A DNA stretch of 64,000 bases from Flavobacterium wongokense (GCF_021608265.1 NZ_JAKIHP010000005.1:1-64000), one strand, 5' to 3'. Shown: positions 41,988-51,889, counted from the stretch's first letter. Made by a program: numbers and translations. Notes: a model not told the origin generated them from the letters alone.

Positions 41988-44900
41988 ATGAAAACAAAGT
42001 TAAACGGATTCCTAACGTTATTCATAGCGTTATTGGTGCAAATTTCTTTTGCACAAGACAGGGTAGTTTCTGGTGTTGTTTCAGACAACAGCGGTTTACC
42101 ACTTCCTGGAGTAAATGTCCTTGTTAAAGGAACTGCGATGGGTACCCAAACCGATATTGACGGTAAGTACTCCATCAAGGCAGAAGCAACTCAAACACTG
42201 GTGTTCAATTTTGTCGGGATGAAATCGCAAGAAGTCTCAGCTGCTTCAACCACTGTCAATGTGACAATGAAGGAAGATGCTGTTGAACTTGAAGGTGTTG
42301 TTGTGACCGCTTTAGGTGTTAAAAGGGATAAGAAATCCCTGGGTTACGCCACGCAAGAAGTTAAGGCTGCCGATTTAAAATCAGGAACAGCGGGAGGAAA
42401 CTTCATTAACGACTTGTCTGGAAAAGTTGCCGGAGTTCAGGTTAGAAGAAACAACAACTTTGGAGGTTCAACCAACTTGGTTTCCAGAGGGGTTAAAAGT
42501 TTAACCGGAAACAACCAGATGCTTATCGTAGTTGATGGGGTTCCAGTAAACAACTCTAACACCAACTCAAAAGCACAAACCAATGGTAGAGGTACCACTT
42601 TCGATTATGGAAACACTGCAACCGACATCAATCCTGAAGACATTGAATCAGTAAACGTTTTAAAAGGAGCTGCTGCGAGTGCCTTGTATGGTTATCAGGC
42701 AGGTAATGGTGTTTTAATGATTACCACCAAAAAAGGAAAAGCCGGCAAAAAAGGTTTAGGAGTTACTTTTACTACTGAAGCCGTTGTTGGAAGCATTGAT
42801 AAAAGCACTTTTATCGAATATCAGAAAAAATATGGAGCAGGTTATGGATTGTACTATGGTCCGGACGAAGATGCCTATTTTAACCAGGATGATATTGATG
42901 GAGACGGAACACAGGATCTTTTAGTTCCATTCTACGAAGATGCTTCGTTTGGAGCTCCATTTGATGGACAAATGGTTTATCAGTGGGATGCGTTTACCCC
43001 TTATTCTCCAAACTTTGGTCAAAAAACCGAATGGAGAGCAGCTAAAAATGGCCCGATTGAATTTTTTGAAACTCCGCTTTCATTAAACAATTCCATTTCC
43101 TTAGAAGACGGAAATGAAAAATCAAACTTTGTTTTCAACTACAGTAATTTGAAGCAAACTGGGCTTATGCCAAATAGTGAAATCAAGAAAAACAATTTCA
43201 GTATTAAGTTAAACCACAACCTAACTGACAGGTTTACACTTTCTGTTTTTGCAAATTACAATGTTCAAAAAGCGGTTGGTAGAAACTCTACCGGATACAA
43301 TGACAACATTATGTCCAACTTCCGTCAATGGTGGCAGACTAACGTGGATATCAAATCACAACAGCAGGTTTACAATGCTTCAGGAGGACAAAACGTTACC
43401 TGGAACATTAAATCGCCAACCGATTTATCTCCGGCTTACTGGGATAACCCATATTTCCAACGTTACCAAAACTATCAAAATGACAGCAGGGACCGATTCT
43501 TAGGTTATGCTAAATTGGATTATAAAGTAAACAATTGGTTAACTGCAACAGCTCGTATTTCTACTGATACCTATTCAGAAATCCAGGAAGAAAGAAGAGC
43601 TATTGGTTCGGTTGCAGCAGAATTTGGTGTGCCAAATGCTGACAACGTACGTTTTGATCAAGGTTCAGGATACCAAAGATTCAACAAAACGTATCGTGAA
43701 AATAACTATGATTTGATTTTCAATTTCAAAAAAGATTTTGGAAAAATCAACTTAACCGGTTTATTAGGAGGATCTATCAACAGAATTGACAACAACAGTA
43801 TCTTTGCTTCTACCAATGGTGGTCTTATCGTTCCTGGAGTATACAGTTTACTGAACTCTCAACAACCTATTTCCGATCCTTTGGAATTAAGAGTTCCTGA
43901 AGGAATCAACAGTTACTACGGTCAGGTGTCTTTTGGGTATGACGATTTCCTTTTCCTTGATGGAACAGTGAGACGTGATGCTTACTCTACACTACCTGAA
44001 GACGATAACGTAAGTACATATCCTTCTATCTCAGGAAGTTTATTATTCTCTAATCTAATCAAACAAAGCTGGTTGTCATTTGGTAAATTCAGATTAAACT
44101 GGGCGCAGGTAGGAAATGGTGCTCCAGCACAATCTTTGGCTGACAGCTATGCTAAATTCCCTGCTTTTGACGGTAACGGTTTATTCTCTGTAAACTCAAT
44201 CAAAAACAATCCTGATTTGAGACCAACAGTAACATCAAGTTATGAAGCTGGTTTGGAAATGCAGATGTTTGACAGAAGATTCGGTTTTGACATCAGTTAC
44301 TATCGTTCTTTGAGTGATGACCAAATTTTCAGGGTTCCTTACTCTGAAGCAACAGGTATTACTTCAAGATTGGTAAACGCAGGTTCTATCGAAAACAAAG
44401 GTATCGAGTTACAATTGAATGGTACTCCGGTTAAAACGGCTAATTTCCAATGGGACATTAACGTGAACTGGGCAAGAAACAGAAATGAGGTAGTTTCATT
44501 AGCTGATGGAATTGACAACTTACAGTTAGGTAGTTTCCAAGGTGGTGTTACCATTAACGCTTCTGTTGGTCAGCCTTACGGTATCATCAAAGGTTCTGAT
44601 TTCACTTATTTGAATGGTGAAAAAATCGTTGGTGCTAATGGCCGTTATGTATTGAACAACAGTTCTAACAACAACATTGGTGACATCAACCCTGATTGGA
44701 CTGGTGGTGTTAGAAACAAATTCACTTACAAAGATTTTGCATTCAGTTTCTTAATTGACATGCAAAAAGGAGGAGACATCTTCTCATTAGACAGATACTA
44801 TGGTTTGGCTACAGGTTTACCTAACGAAACTGCTGAACTTAACGACCTTGGAAATCCAATCAGAAACCCTATAACTGGTGGTCCTGATTCAGGAGGTATC

Positions 44901-45263
44901 ATCCTTCCGGGTGTTTTTGCTGACGGAACTCCAAATGACGTAAGAGCTCCTGGACCAGAATTCTTCGGAAACAGCTACGGTTACAGAAGACAGCCTAACA
45001 GAGCATTCGTATATGATGCTTCTTACATCAAGTTAAGAGAGGTTTCTATATCATACAGCTTCCCTAAAAAATGGGTAGACAGTTTGAAGTTAGAAAATAT
45101 GAAATTCAGTTTAGTTGGTACCAACTTATGGATCATTCATAAAAATCTACCAGACGCAGACCCGGAAAGTGGATTAGGTTCAGGTAACTTATCATCTGGT
45201 TATTCTGTTGGATCATTACCAACTACTAGAAACATTGGATGTAACTTAACACTTAAATTTTAA
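41988..45263 (+). CDS. SusC/RagA-type TonB-dependent outer-membrane transporter
   Basis: A 1091-residue transporter. Signal peptide 1-23 (SFAQ) is followed by a carboxypeptidase-regulatory-like domain (about 26-100, VSGVVSDNSGLPLPGVNVLVKG), a TonB-box/plug region (GVVVTALGVKRDKKSLGYA, then ESVNVLKGAAASALYG and NGVLMITTKKG near 230-250) and a large beta barrel ending TLKF. SusC proteins import oligosaccharides or peptides together with a SusD lid. The partner lies 3 bp downstream. No glycoside hydrolase or sigma/anti-sigma gene is adjacent, so the substrate cannot be inferred. Confidence 0.95.
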   Translation: MKTKLNGFLTLFIALLVQISFAQDRVVSGVVSDNSGLPLPGVNVLVKGTAMGTQTDIDGKYSIKAEATQTLVFNFVGMKSQEVSAASTTVNVTMKEDAVELEGVVVTALGVKRDKKSLGYATQEVKAADLKSGTAGGNFINDLSGKVAGVQVRRNNNFGGSTNLVSRGVKSLTGNNQMLIVVDGVPVNNSNTNSKAQTNGRGTTFDYGNTATDINPEDIESVNVLKGAAASALYGYQAGNGVLMITTKKGKAGKKGLGVTFTTEAVVGSIDKSTFIEYQKKYGAGYGLYYGPDEDAYFNQDDIDGDGTQDLLVPFYEDASFGAPFDGQMVYQWDAFTPYSPNFGQKTEWRAAKNGPIEFFETPLSLNNSISLEDGNEKSNFVFNYSNLKQTGLMPNSEIKKNNFSIKLNHNLTDRFTLSVFANYNVQKAVGRNSTGYNDNIMSNFRQWWQTNVDIKSQQQVYNASGGQNVTWNIKSPTDLSPAYWDNPYFQRYQNYQNDSRDRFLGYAKLDYKVNNWLTATARISTDTYSEIQEERRAIGSVAAEFGVPNADNVRFDQGSGYQRFNKTYRENNYDLIFNFKKDFGKINLTGLLGGSINRIDNNSIFASTNGGLIVPGVYSLLNSQQPISDPLELRVPEGINSYYGQVSFGYDDFLFLDGTVRRDAYSTLPEDDNVSTYPSISGSLLFSNLIKQSWLSFGKFRLNWAQVGNGAPAQSLADSYAKFPAFDGNGLFSVNSIKNNPDLRPTVTSSYEAGLEMQMFDRRFGFDISYYRSLSDDQIFRVPYSEATGITSRLVNAGSIENKGIELQLNGTPVKTANFQWDINVNWARNRNEVVSLADGIDNLQLGSFQGGVTINASVGQPYGIIKGSDFTYLNGEKIVGANGRYVLNNSSNNNIGDINPDWTGGVRNKFTYKDFAFSFLIDMQKGGDIFSLDRYYGLATGLPNETAELNDLGNPIRNPITGGPDSGGIILPGVFADGTPNDVRAPGPEFFGNSYGYRRQPNRAFVYDASYIKLREVSISYSFPKKWVDSLKLENMKFSLVGTNLWIIHKNLPDADPESGLGSGNLSSGYSVGSLPTTRNIGCNLTLKF

Positions 45264-45266
45264 TTT

Positions 45267-46721
45267 ATGAAAAAGATATTTTTATTTCTGTTTGTCTTTG
45301 CCGGATTATATTCTTGCTCTGACGATATTACAGATCTTAATGAGGACACCGTTAATCCAACAGAGGTTCCTGCTGAGTTTTTGTTTACCAATGCTCAGAA
45401 AAACATGGTTGACCAAATGGTCAGTACCAGTGTAAACTTTAATGTTTTCAGATTGTTTACCCAACAATGGACTGAAACAACTTACACTGACGAAAGTAAC
45501 TATGACGTTGCTACAAGAACAATTCCTGACAATCACTGGCAGGTTATTTACAGAGACGTTCTAAGGGATTTAAAAGAATCAAGAACCGTTTTGGCTGAAG
45601 AAGTATACACTGGTACTCCTGCAGAAATTGCTACTCAGGAAGCTGAAAGAATCAACAAAGGACACGTTATCGACATCATGAGTGCTTATGCATATTATGT
45701 ATTGGTAGACACTTTTGGAGATGTTCCTTACACAGAAGCTTTAGATCCGCTTGAGCATCCGCTTCCTAAATATGATGATGGTGAAACGATCTACAAAGAT
45801 CTGATTGCTAAGTTAACTGCGGCTTCTCATGGCCTTGATACTAATTTCGGAAGTTTTGGTTCACAGGATTTAATGTATGGTGGTGATACTGCTCAATGGC
45901 AGAAATTTGCAAACTCTGTACGTCTGCAAATGGCTATCAACTTAGATGACATCGATCACACTTATGCTTCAGCTCAGGCACTTGCTGCTGTAACTGACGG
46001 TGTGATTGTAGACAACGCAGACAATGCAAGCCTTACTTATTTGTCAGCTCAACCAAATACAAATCCAATTTATGTAGACGTAGTTGCCAGCGGAAGGGAT
46101 GATTTTGTTCCTACTGCTACAATTATTGAACAAATGAACAATTTGAATGACCCAAGAAGAGCAATGTATTTTACTCAAATTGGTGGAATCTACGAAGGTG
46201 GAGAACCAGGATCAAGTAACAACTTCGCCAACTTCTCTCACATTGGACCTATGATTTTAGAGCCAACATTTGAAGGTTTGATTATGGATGCAGCACAAGT
46301 TGAATTCCTTTTAGCTGAGGCTGTTGAAAGAGGAATCGCTGTTGGCGGTTCTGCAGAATCTCACTACAATGCTGCAATTACAGCATCTATGGATTACTGG
46401 GGTGTATCTGGTGCCGATCAGGCAGCTTACTTAGCGCAAACAGATGTTGCTTACACAACAGCAACAGGAACATGGCAGCAAAAAATTGGAGAACAGGCTT
46501 ACCTTGGTCTTTACAATAGAGGTTTCGAATCATGGACATCTTTCAGAAGATTGGATTTCCCTGTATTGATTGCTCCTGCTGATGCTAATGAGACTGAAGT
46601 CCCAACAAGATTAACCTATCCTGCAAGAGAGGAAACTTTAAATGCAACGAATGTTGAAGCTGCTATCACTGCAATTGGTGGAAATACGTTAACAACTAAA
46701 TTATTCTGGGATATCCATTAA
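45267..46721 (+). CDS. SusD/RagB-type substrate-binding lipoprotein
   Basis: A 484-residue surface lipoprotein. The signal ends GLYSCSDD, with lipidated Cys17 followed by acidic residues that favour surface export in Bacteroidetes. SusD-like helices follow, with an AYAYYVLVDTFGDVPYTEAL segment and a C-terminal YLGLYNRGFESWTSFRRLDFP that is characteristic of the SusD/RagB (SusD-like_2) group. It starts 3 bp after susC and ends at a strong terminator, so the pair forms a two-gene operon. Confidence 0.94.
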   Translation: MKKIFLFLFVFAGLYSCSDDITDLNEDTVNPTEVPAEFLFTNAQKNMVDQMVSTSVNFNVFRLFTQQWTETTYTDESNYDVATRTIPDNHWQVIYRDVLRDLKESRTVLAEEVYTGTPAEIATQEAERINKGHVIDIMSAYAYYVLVDTFGDVPYTEALDPLEHPLPKYDDGETIYKDLIAKLTAASHGLDTNFGSFGSQDLMYGGDTAQWQKFANSVRLQMAINLDDIDHTYASAQALAAVTDGVIVDNADNASLTYLSAQPNTNPIYVDVVASGRDDFVPTATIIEQMNNLNDPRRAMYFTQIGGIYEGGEPGSSNNFANFSHIGPMILEPTFEGLIMDAAQVEFLLAEAVERGIAVGGSAESHYNAAITASMDYWGVSGADQAAYLAQTDVAYTTATGTWQQKIGEQAYLGLYNRGFESWTSFRRLDFPVLIAPADANETEVPTRLTYPAREETLNATNVEAAITAIGGNTLTTKLFWDIH

Positions 46722-46747
46722 TCCTTAAAATACTTTATAAACTATAA

Positions 46748-46775
46748 AACCATCCCAAAACGGGATGGTTTTTTT
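46748..46775 (+). terminator. Terminator of the susCD operon
   Basis: A perfect 9-bp stem AACCATCCC/GGGATGGTT with an AAAAC loop is followed by a run of T on the plus strand. It lies 26 bp after the SusD stop. Confidence 0.88.
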
Positions 46776-46776
46776 A

Positions 46777-46784
46777 TATCTTTG
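46777..46784 (+). promoter_or_regulatory. Candidate -7 box of rlmB
   Basis: TATCTTTG is an exact TAnnTTTG match ending 4 bases before the ATG at 46789, right behind the susCD terminator. It predicts a leaderless or nearly leaderless mRNA. The -33 position falls inside the terminator stem and has no TTG. Confidence 0.5.
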
Positions 46785-46788
46785 CGCC

Positions 46789-47523
46789 ATGGAAAAAGAA
46801 CATCAAATCTTCGGGATTAGGGCAATTATCGAAGGAATACAATCGGGTGCAGCTATTGATAAAGTGTTTATCCAATCAGATACACAAGGTGATTTAATGA
46901 AGGAACTTATGAAGGTGATGAAACAAAAAAGCATCAACTTCTCCTATGTTCCTGTTGAAAAACTTAACCGATTAACCTCGAATAACCATCAGGGTGCTGT
47001 AGCCACCATATCCCCCATTGCTTTTCATGATTTGGAAACATTAATTGAAAAAGTATTGGAAAGTGGAAAACCTCCTTTGTTCTTAATTTTGGACCAACTA
47101 AGCGATGCCCGAAATTTTGGTGCCATTATCCGTACTGCTGAATGTACCGGGGTTGACGGAATCATTGTTCAAAAAGCAGGTTCTGCTCCTGTGAATGGCG
47201 ATACCGTCAAAACATCTGCAGGTGCTGTCTTCAATGTTCCCATCTGTAAAGTGGAACACATTAAGGATGCAATTTTCCATCTTCAGGGAAGCGGAATAAA
47301 AACTGTAGCCGCTACCGAAAAAACGGACCAAAACATTTATGATATTTCACTCAACGAGCCCGTGGCAATTATCATGGGGAGTGAGGACCGCGGAATCAAT
47401 CCATCAGTATTGAAAATTGTAGATGAAAAAGCCAAACTTCCTATGTTTGGAACCATTGGCTCACTAAATGTTTCTGTTGCGTGCGGTGCTTTCTTATATG
47501 AAACCGTAAGACAAAGACAATAA
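46789..47523 (+). CDS. rlmB: 23S rRNA 2'-O-ribose methyltransferase (TrmH/SpoU family)
   Basis: A 244-residue SPOUT enzyme, most likely the one that methylates G2251 of 23S rRNA. The N-terminal substrate domain begins QIFGIRAIIEGIQSG. The SpoU motifs are LDQLSDARNFGAIIRTAE, IIMGSEDRGINP and the knot-forming GSLNVSVACGAFLYE. An ATG at 46765 in the same frame lies inside the susCD terminator and is rejected; 46789 is used. The stop codon abuts that of the convergent rhomboid gene with no spacer. Confidence 0.9.
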   Translation: MEKEHQIFGIRAIIEGIQSGAAIDKVFIQSDTQGDLMKELMKVMKQKSINFSYVPVEKLNRLTSNNHQGAVATISPIAFHDLETLIEKVLESGKPPLFLILDQLSDARNFGAIIRTAECTGVDGIIVQKAGSAPVNGDTVKTSAGAVFNVPICKVEHIKDAIFHLQGSGIKTVAATEKTDQNIYDISLNEPVAIIMGSEDRGINPSVLKIVDEKAKLPMFGTIGSLNVSVACGAFLYETVRQRQ

Positions 47524-48276
47524 TTACTCTTTAGGTGTTTGATTTGAGTTGTAAAAATACTTTACTTCAATTGGGGTAATTTCCTCAATTACCTCTTCTG
47601 GCGGTGGCGGATTTACAAAGTTCCCATTTTCATCAAAACGTTTCATGAATGGATCATCCTGTGGATCAAAATCGGGTTTTTCCCAAGGGTATTGTATAGC
47701 CTTGACATAATCGGGAGTCTTGAAATATCTGGCAAATAGGTAACCTGTTATTAATCCTCCTAAATGGCCTTCCCAGGAAATATTATTCCCAACCTGTGGA
47801 AAGACATACCAAATCATTCCCCCATAAAATGTCACGACAGTCAATGACAATGCTATCAAACGAAAGTATTTTGACATTATTCCTTTAAAAAAGATAAAGG
47901 AAACCAAAACATAAATCAGGCTGCTTGCACCAATATGATAGGAGTTTCTTCCAATAACCCAGGTTATCAGCCCAGAAAGCAGTATGCCAAAGAATATAAC
48001 CTTAAGCGAAATATCCCTGTAAAAATAAATCAGCGCTGTGGAGAGTATAAAAAGGGGTAGCGTGTTATTGGCAATATGCTTTAAGTCTCCATGCAGAAAA
48101 GGGCTAAAGAGAATTCCCTTTAAACCTGAAACAGTTCTTGGCAAAATACCAAACATCGTCAAATCGACATTGAAAATGTTTTCAAATAGAAAAACAGCCC
48201 AAATCACAACAATCAATAAAGAAGGAACAAGCCAAACCGATGGTGTAAACTTAAAATGATGGTAATCATTATACAT
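47524..48276 (-). CDS. Rhomboid family intramembrane serine protease
   Basis: A 250-residue membrane protease with six or more hydrophobic segments. HGDLKHIANN (62-71) is the TM2 His/Asn motif, Ser118 in HIGASSL is the catalytic serine and His171 in WEGHLGG is the catalytic histidine. A Pro/Asp-rich cytoplasmic tail (about 190-250) carries PPPPEEV. Substrates are unknown. An exact -7 box lies upstream at 48320-48327. Confidence 0.93.
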   Translation of the reverse strand: MYNDYHHFKFTPSVWLVPSLLIVVIWAVFLFENIFNVDLTMFGILPRTVSGLKGILFSPFLHGDLKHIANNTLPLFILSTALIYFYRDISLKVIFFGILLSGLITWVIGRNSYHIGASSLIYVLVSFIFFKGIMSKYFRLIALSLTVVTFYGGMIWYVFPQVGNNISWEGHLGGLITGYLFARYFKTPDYVKAIQYPWEKPDFDPQDDPFMKRFDENGNFVNPPPPEEVIEEITPIEVKYFYNSNQTPKE

Positions 48277-48319
48277 ACCTAAAAATTTAAATGCATTCTG
48301 CCCTGCTCAAAAATGCAGC

Positions 48320-48327
48320 CAAAGTTA
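48320..48327 (-). promoter_or_regulatory. Candidate -7 box of the rhomboid gene
   Basis: The minus strand reads TAACTTTG, an exact TAnnTTTG match, 43 bp before the ATG. A CTG 18 bp further upstream is one base off the TTG element. Confidence 0.45.
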
Positions 48328-48367
48328 AAAATAATGATATTTTGGCAGAAATAGCTATTTTTACAAC

Positions 48368-49645
48368 ATGGAAGCACCACTAGCCGAGCGCATCAGGCCA
48401 CAACGTTTAGAAGATTATATCAGCCAGTTACACCTCGTTGGCGAGAATGGTTCACTGACGCAGCAAATTGTCCGTGGCGTAATTCCTTCGATGATTTTTT
48501 GGGGTTCTCCGGGAACCGGAAAAACCACTTTGGCCCAGATTATTGCCAAACAGAGCAATCGCCCATTTTATGAGCTGAGCGCCATAAACAGCGGTGTAAA
48601 AGACATTCGCGACGTTATTGACAAAGCCAAAATGAGCGGTGGTTTGTTTACCGCAAAAAATCCGATTTTGTTTATTGATGAGATTCACCGGTTCAGCAAA
48701 TCACAGCAGGATTCGCTTTTGGCCGCGGTTGAAAAAGGCTGGATCACACTCATTGGTGCCACAACAGAAAATCCAAGTTTTGAAGTCATTCCTGCGCTTT
48801 TGTCACGTTGTCAGGTTTATGTGCTCAATCCGTTTTCAAAGGAAGATTTGCTTGCTTTATTGAATAGGGCGATGAAGCAGGACGCCTTTATGGCATCCAA
48901 AAAAATCAAGCTAAAGGAAACCGAAGCCTTGCTCAGGCTTTCGGGCGGTGATGGACGCAAACTATTAAATATCTTTGAACTTGTTGTAAACGCAAGCCCT
49001 GAAGGCCAAATTACCATTACCAACGATAAGGTAATGGAATTGGTTCAGCAAAATACGGTGCTTTATGACAAAACCGGTGAACAGCATTACGATATTATTT
49101 CGGCTTTCATAAAATCAATCCGCGGAAGCGATCCAAACGGAGCTGTATATTGGCTGGCGCGAATGATTGAAGGTGGCGAAGATGTGAAATTCATTGCCCG
49201 ACGCATGTTGGTTTTATCCAGTGAAGATATTGGAAACGCAAACCCGACAGCTTTCATTATGGCCAACAACACGTTTCAGGCGGTTTCAGCCATTGGAAAT
49301 CCCGAAAGCAGGATAATCCTAAGCCAATGTGCGGTATATCTGGCAACCTCTGCTAAAAGCAATGCAAGCTATATGGCGATTAGCGAAGCGCAGCAAACCG
49401 TAAAACAAACCGGTGATTTATCGGTTCCCATTCATTTGCGGAATGCGCCAACCAAATTGATGAAGGAATTGGGTTATGGCGAAGAATACCTGTATTCGCA
49501 TAATTATGCCAACAATTTTACCGAACAGGAATATTTACCCGACGAAATCAAAAGCACGGCCTTTTACAAACCCGGAAATAATGCGCGGGAAAATGAGCTT
49601 CGCAATTTCCTTAAAAATCGCTGGAAAGATAAATACGGCTATTAG
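48368..49645 (+). CDS. rarA: Replication-associated recombination protein A (RarA/MgsA)
   Basis: A 425-residue AAA+ ATPase of the WRNIP1 type that acts at stalled replication forks. It begins with [18 protein letters not shown]. Walker A is [13 protein letters not shown], Walker B is [15 protein letters not shown] and sensor 1 is [13 protein letters not shown]. The C-terminal tetramerisation part contains [18 protein letters not shown] and ends RWKDKYGY. Its stop overlaps that of the convergent gene by 4 bp. Confidence 0.95.
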   Translation: MEAPLAERIRPQRLEDYISQLHLVGENGSLTQQIVRGVIPSMIFWGSPGTGKTTLAQIIAKQSNRPFYELSAINSGVKDIRDVIDKAKMSGGLFTAKNPILFIDEIHRFSKSQQDSLLAAVEKGWITLIGATTENPSFEVIPALLSRCQVYVLNPFSKEDLLALLNRAMKQDAFMASKKIKLKETEALLRLSGGDGRKLLNIFELVVNASPEGQITITNDKVMELVQQNTVLYDKTGEQHYDIISAFIKSIRGSDPNGAVYWLARMIEGGEDVKFIARRMLVLSSEDIGNANPTAFIMANNTFQAVSAIGNPESRIILSQCAVYLATSAKSNASYMAISEAQQTVKQTGDLSVPIHLRNAPTKLMKELGYGEEYLYSHNYANNFTEQEYLPDEIKSTAFYKPGNNARENELRNFLKNRWKDKYGY

Positions 49646-50391
49646 AATTTCAGGTTCAGGGATTCTGAAACGAGTTTTCCATTGGCATAAAATTCAAAAA
49701 ACCACTGCCCTTCTTTGTTAATCACAACCCCGTTTACAGCATCCTTATTGGCAATGAATACATTTTTTTGTGAAGTGTTGAACAAACGCATAATGACTCT
49801 TGGTTCGTTGTTTACAACCTGAAAACCATTTGCAGTTGGTTGGGCAAAATAAAAAGTTTCCGGATTTTTTGTTGCAGCTGAAGTTGGCGTTGCTTCTATT
49901 ATTTCAAGGCTTTGTGCTTTGTTTGCCAATTTCTCTGAAAGATTAGTCTCGGTGACACTTCCATTTTTCCCATTGTATTTGTAATTCAGGCTTTCAAACG
50001 ATTTCCCAGCCTCACGCAATGCCTGATTGAAAGCTATCGCAAGATCTTTCTCGTTACTTTTTCCAAAAGCAGTTTCGTAAAGGACTTTTTCACTGCAATC
50101 CTTGAGCACCACTTTTATTTTGGTAGCAAAAACGTTGCTTTCCTTAACCAAGTCGGCATGGAGTTTATTGCAATTGGAGTTTATAATTTCAAAAGGAAGC
50201 GTTTCTGTTTCAAGATAAGACTTGAAACCATATTTCTGCAACAACATCTTAACACTATTATTCAGGTTGAACTTATTGCTTTCGCTGAAAATACTGAATT
50301 TCTGAGGCACAACTACGTATTGATAGTCATTAACACTTTGCGAAAAGGCATGGCTTGATATCAAAAGCAATAGCAGGACAATCTTCTTCAT
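49642..50391 (-). CDS. Exported protein of unknown function
   Basis: I do not recognise this 249-residue protein. Residues 1-18 are a signal peptide (LLLLLISSHAFSQ). The mature part is a mixed alpha/beta protein with two cysteines (NSNCNKL and LKDCSEK) and ends in an Asn/Phe-rich beta segment ([21 protein letters not shown]). No T9SS sorting tail or lipobox is seen. Its ATG overlaps the yjjG stop by one base (TAATG), placing it third in the radC-yjjG unit. Confidence 0.7.
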   Translation of the reverse strand: MKKIVLLLLLISSHAFSQSVNDYQYVVVPQKFSIFSESNKFNLNNSVKMLLQKYGFKSYLETETLPFEIINSNCNKLHADLVKESNVFATKIKVVLKDCSEKVLYETAFGKSNEKDLAIAFNQALREAGKSFESLNYKYNGKNGSVTETNLSEKLANKAQSLEIIEATPTSAATKNPETFYFAQPTANGFQVVNNEPRVIMRLFNTSQKNVFIANKDAVNGVVINKEGQWFFEFYANGKLVSESLNLKF

Positions 50392-51074
50392 TATAATATG
50401 TTTTTTAGTTCCAACAAATGATTTATTTTTCTAATGCCGCCAACATCATGGATTCCCTTTTCGTCAAATAATATGGCTTCCATGCCAAATTCAATTGCTC
50501 CGCGCACGTCAGCATCGATGCAGTCTCCAATCATTATGGCGTTTTCCTTTTTGACGTTAGCCAAAGATAAAGCAAATTCAAATATATTGCGGTGTGGCTT
50601 CTTTACGCCTGCCATTTCCGAATTGGTAATGGTTTTGAAATAATTCCCCAAACCCGAATTGTTTATTTTCTTTCCCTGTACCTCAGCAAATCCATTAGTA
50701 ATGATGTGCAGATTGTATTTTGGTTGCAAATATTTTAAAATTTCTATTGCTCCGTCGAACAATTGGTTGTTGTCTGGCAGGAATTCAATGTAATCATGCG
50801 AAATCCGATTGATTTCCTCATCGGAAATATTATAATCCATAGCATCGAATGACTGCCTCAAGCGATTATAACGCAATTCCTCGTGGGTGATTTTATCAAC
50901 CTGATACAATTTCCAGCATGCCTGGTTTATCGGCGCGTAGATTTCGATGAACTTTTGGGTGTCAATGGTTGGATAATGCTGCCTGAATATTTTGTCAAAG
51001 GCCAAAATCGAATTTCTGTCAAAATCCCAAAGCGTGTGGTCTAAGTCAAAAAAAATGTCTGTTATGTTTTTCAT
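50391..51074 (-). CDS. yjjG: YjjG family noncanonical pyrimidine nucleotidase (HAD)
   Basis: A 227-residue HAD-superfamily phosphatase of the house-cleaning nucleotidase type. Motif I is FFDLDHTLWDFD (Asp10 nucleophile, Asp12), motif II is IITNGFAEVQ, motif III has KKPHRNIF and motif IV is IMIGDCIDADVRGA. The ATG at 51074, one base after the radC stop, is used because the family starts directly before motif I; the frame is open further upstream without homology. It is coupled to the next gene by a one-base overlap. Confidence 0.88.
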   Translation of the reverse strand: MKNITDIFFDLDHTLWDFDRNSILAFDKIFRQHYPTIDTQKFIEIYAPINQACWKLYQVDKITHEELRYNRLRQSFDAMDYNISDEEINRISHDYIEFLPDNNQLFDGAIEILKYLQPKYNLHIITNGFAEVQGKKINNSGLGNYFKTITNSEMAGVKKPHRNIFEFALSLANVKKENAIMIGDCIDADVRGAIEFGMEAILFDEKGIHDVGGIRKINHLLELKNIL

Positions 51075-51075
51075 T

Positions 51076-51765
51076 TTAAAAAATGCCTTCGTCCTGAAAA
51101 CTGAAATAACCTGTTTCGGTAATAATGACATGGTCAAGGATTTTGATGTCCAATTGATCTCCTGCCAGTTTTAGTTTTTTGGTTATTTCCCTGTCGGCGT
51201 CACTTGCCAGCAATTTTCCCGAAGGATGGTTATGCGACAAAATTACGGAAGTAGCATTATGTTCCAATGCGGTTTTGAAAATTAATCGCACATCTACCAC
51301 TGTTCCTGTAATGCCACCTTTTGATAGTTGGGATTTGTAAATTACCTTATTGGAATTATTTAAATAAAGTACCCAAAATTCCTCATGCGGCAGTTCGCCG
51401 ATAAGAGGCTGCATGATTTCGAAAACGGCTTTGCTTGAAGTTATTTTTTGGAGTTCAACAGATTCTTCCGCCCTGCGCCTTCTCCCCAATTCCATTGCTG
51501 CGGTAATTGAAATGGCTTTCGCCTCTCCTATTCCTTTGAATTCCATTAGTTGCTTTAATGATAATTTTCCCAAAGCATTGAGGTTATTGTCTACGCTCGA
51601 CAAAATCCGTTTGCTCAAACCCACAGCACTTTCGTTCCTGCTTCCCGAACCTATGAGAATGGCAATGAGTTCGGCATCGCTCAAAGCTGTTTTACCTTTG
51701 AGCATTAGTTTTTCGCGGGGCTTATCATCTTCTGCCCAGTGTTTTATGGAAAAATTCTGATCCAA
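51076..51765 (-). CDS. radC: RadC family JAB-domain protein
   Basis: A protein of about 229 residues. The N-terminal helix-hairpin-helix region holds AEDDKPREKLMLKGKTALSDAELIAILIGSG and KGIGEAKAISITAAMELGRR. The C-terminal JAB/MPN metalloprotease-like domain has the metal motif HNHPSG plus an Asp (ASDADREIT). Despite the name, a repair role is unproven in the family. Two starts are possible: a GTG at 51798 or a TTG at 51765. The exact -7 box TAGATTTG (51786-51793) lies just downstream of the GTG, so the TTG start is preferred. Confidence 0.88.
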   Translation of the reverse strand: MDQNFSIKHWAEDDKPREKLMLKGKTALSDAELIAILIGSGSRNESAVGLSKRILSSVDNNLNALGKLSLKQLMEFKGIGEAKAISITAAMELGRRRRAEESVELQKITSSKAVFEIMQPLIGELPHEEFWVLYLNNSNKVIYKSQLSKGGITGTVVDVRLIFKTALEHNATSVILSHNHPSGKLLASDADREITKKLKLAGDQLDIKILDHVIITETGYFSFQDEGIF

Positions 51766-51785
51766 AACAAATACTTTATCAGATT

Positions 51786-51793
51786 CAAATCTA
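51786..51793 (-). promoter_or_regulatory. Candidate -7 box of radC
   Basis: The minus strand reads TAGATTTG, an exact TAnnTTTG match. It sits 21 bp before the TTG at 51765 and downstream of the alternative GTG, so it helps decide the start. Confidence 0.45.
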
Positions 51794-51867
51794 AACACTT
51801 AAAAAATGGAAACCGTCTACTTTTTGTTCATATTTGCAAAGTAATTTCCATCAGCAGCATTTTTGAT

Positions 51868-51875
51868 TACATTTG
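51868..51875 (+). promoter_or_regulatory. Candidate -7 box of the delta-60 repeat gene
   Basis: TACATTTG is an exact TAnnTTTG match 15 bp before the ATG at 51890. The -33 position at 19-bp spacing reads TTC, one base off TTG. The box excludes the earlier in-frame ATG at 51863. Confidence 0.55.
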
Positions 51876-51889
51876 CCAAAAAACTCACT

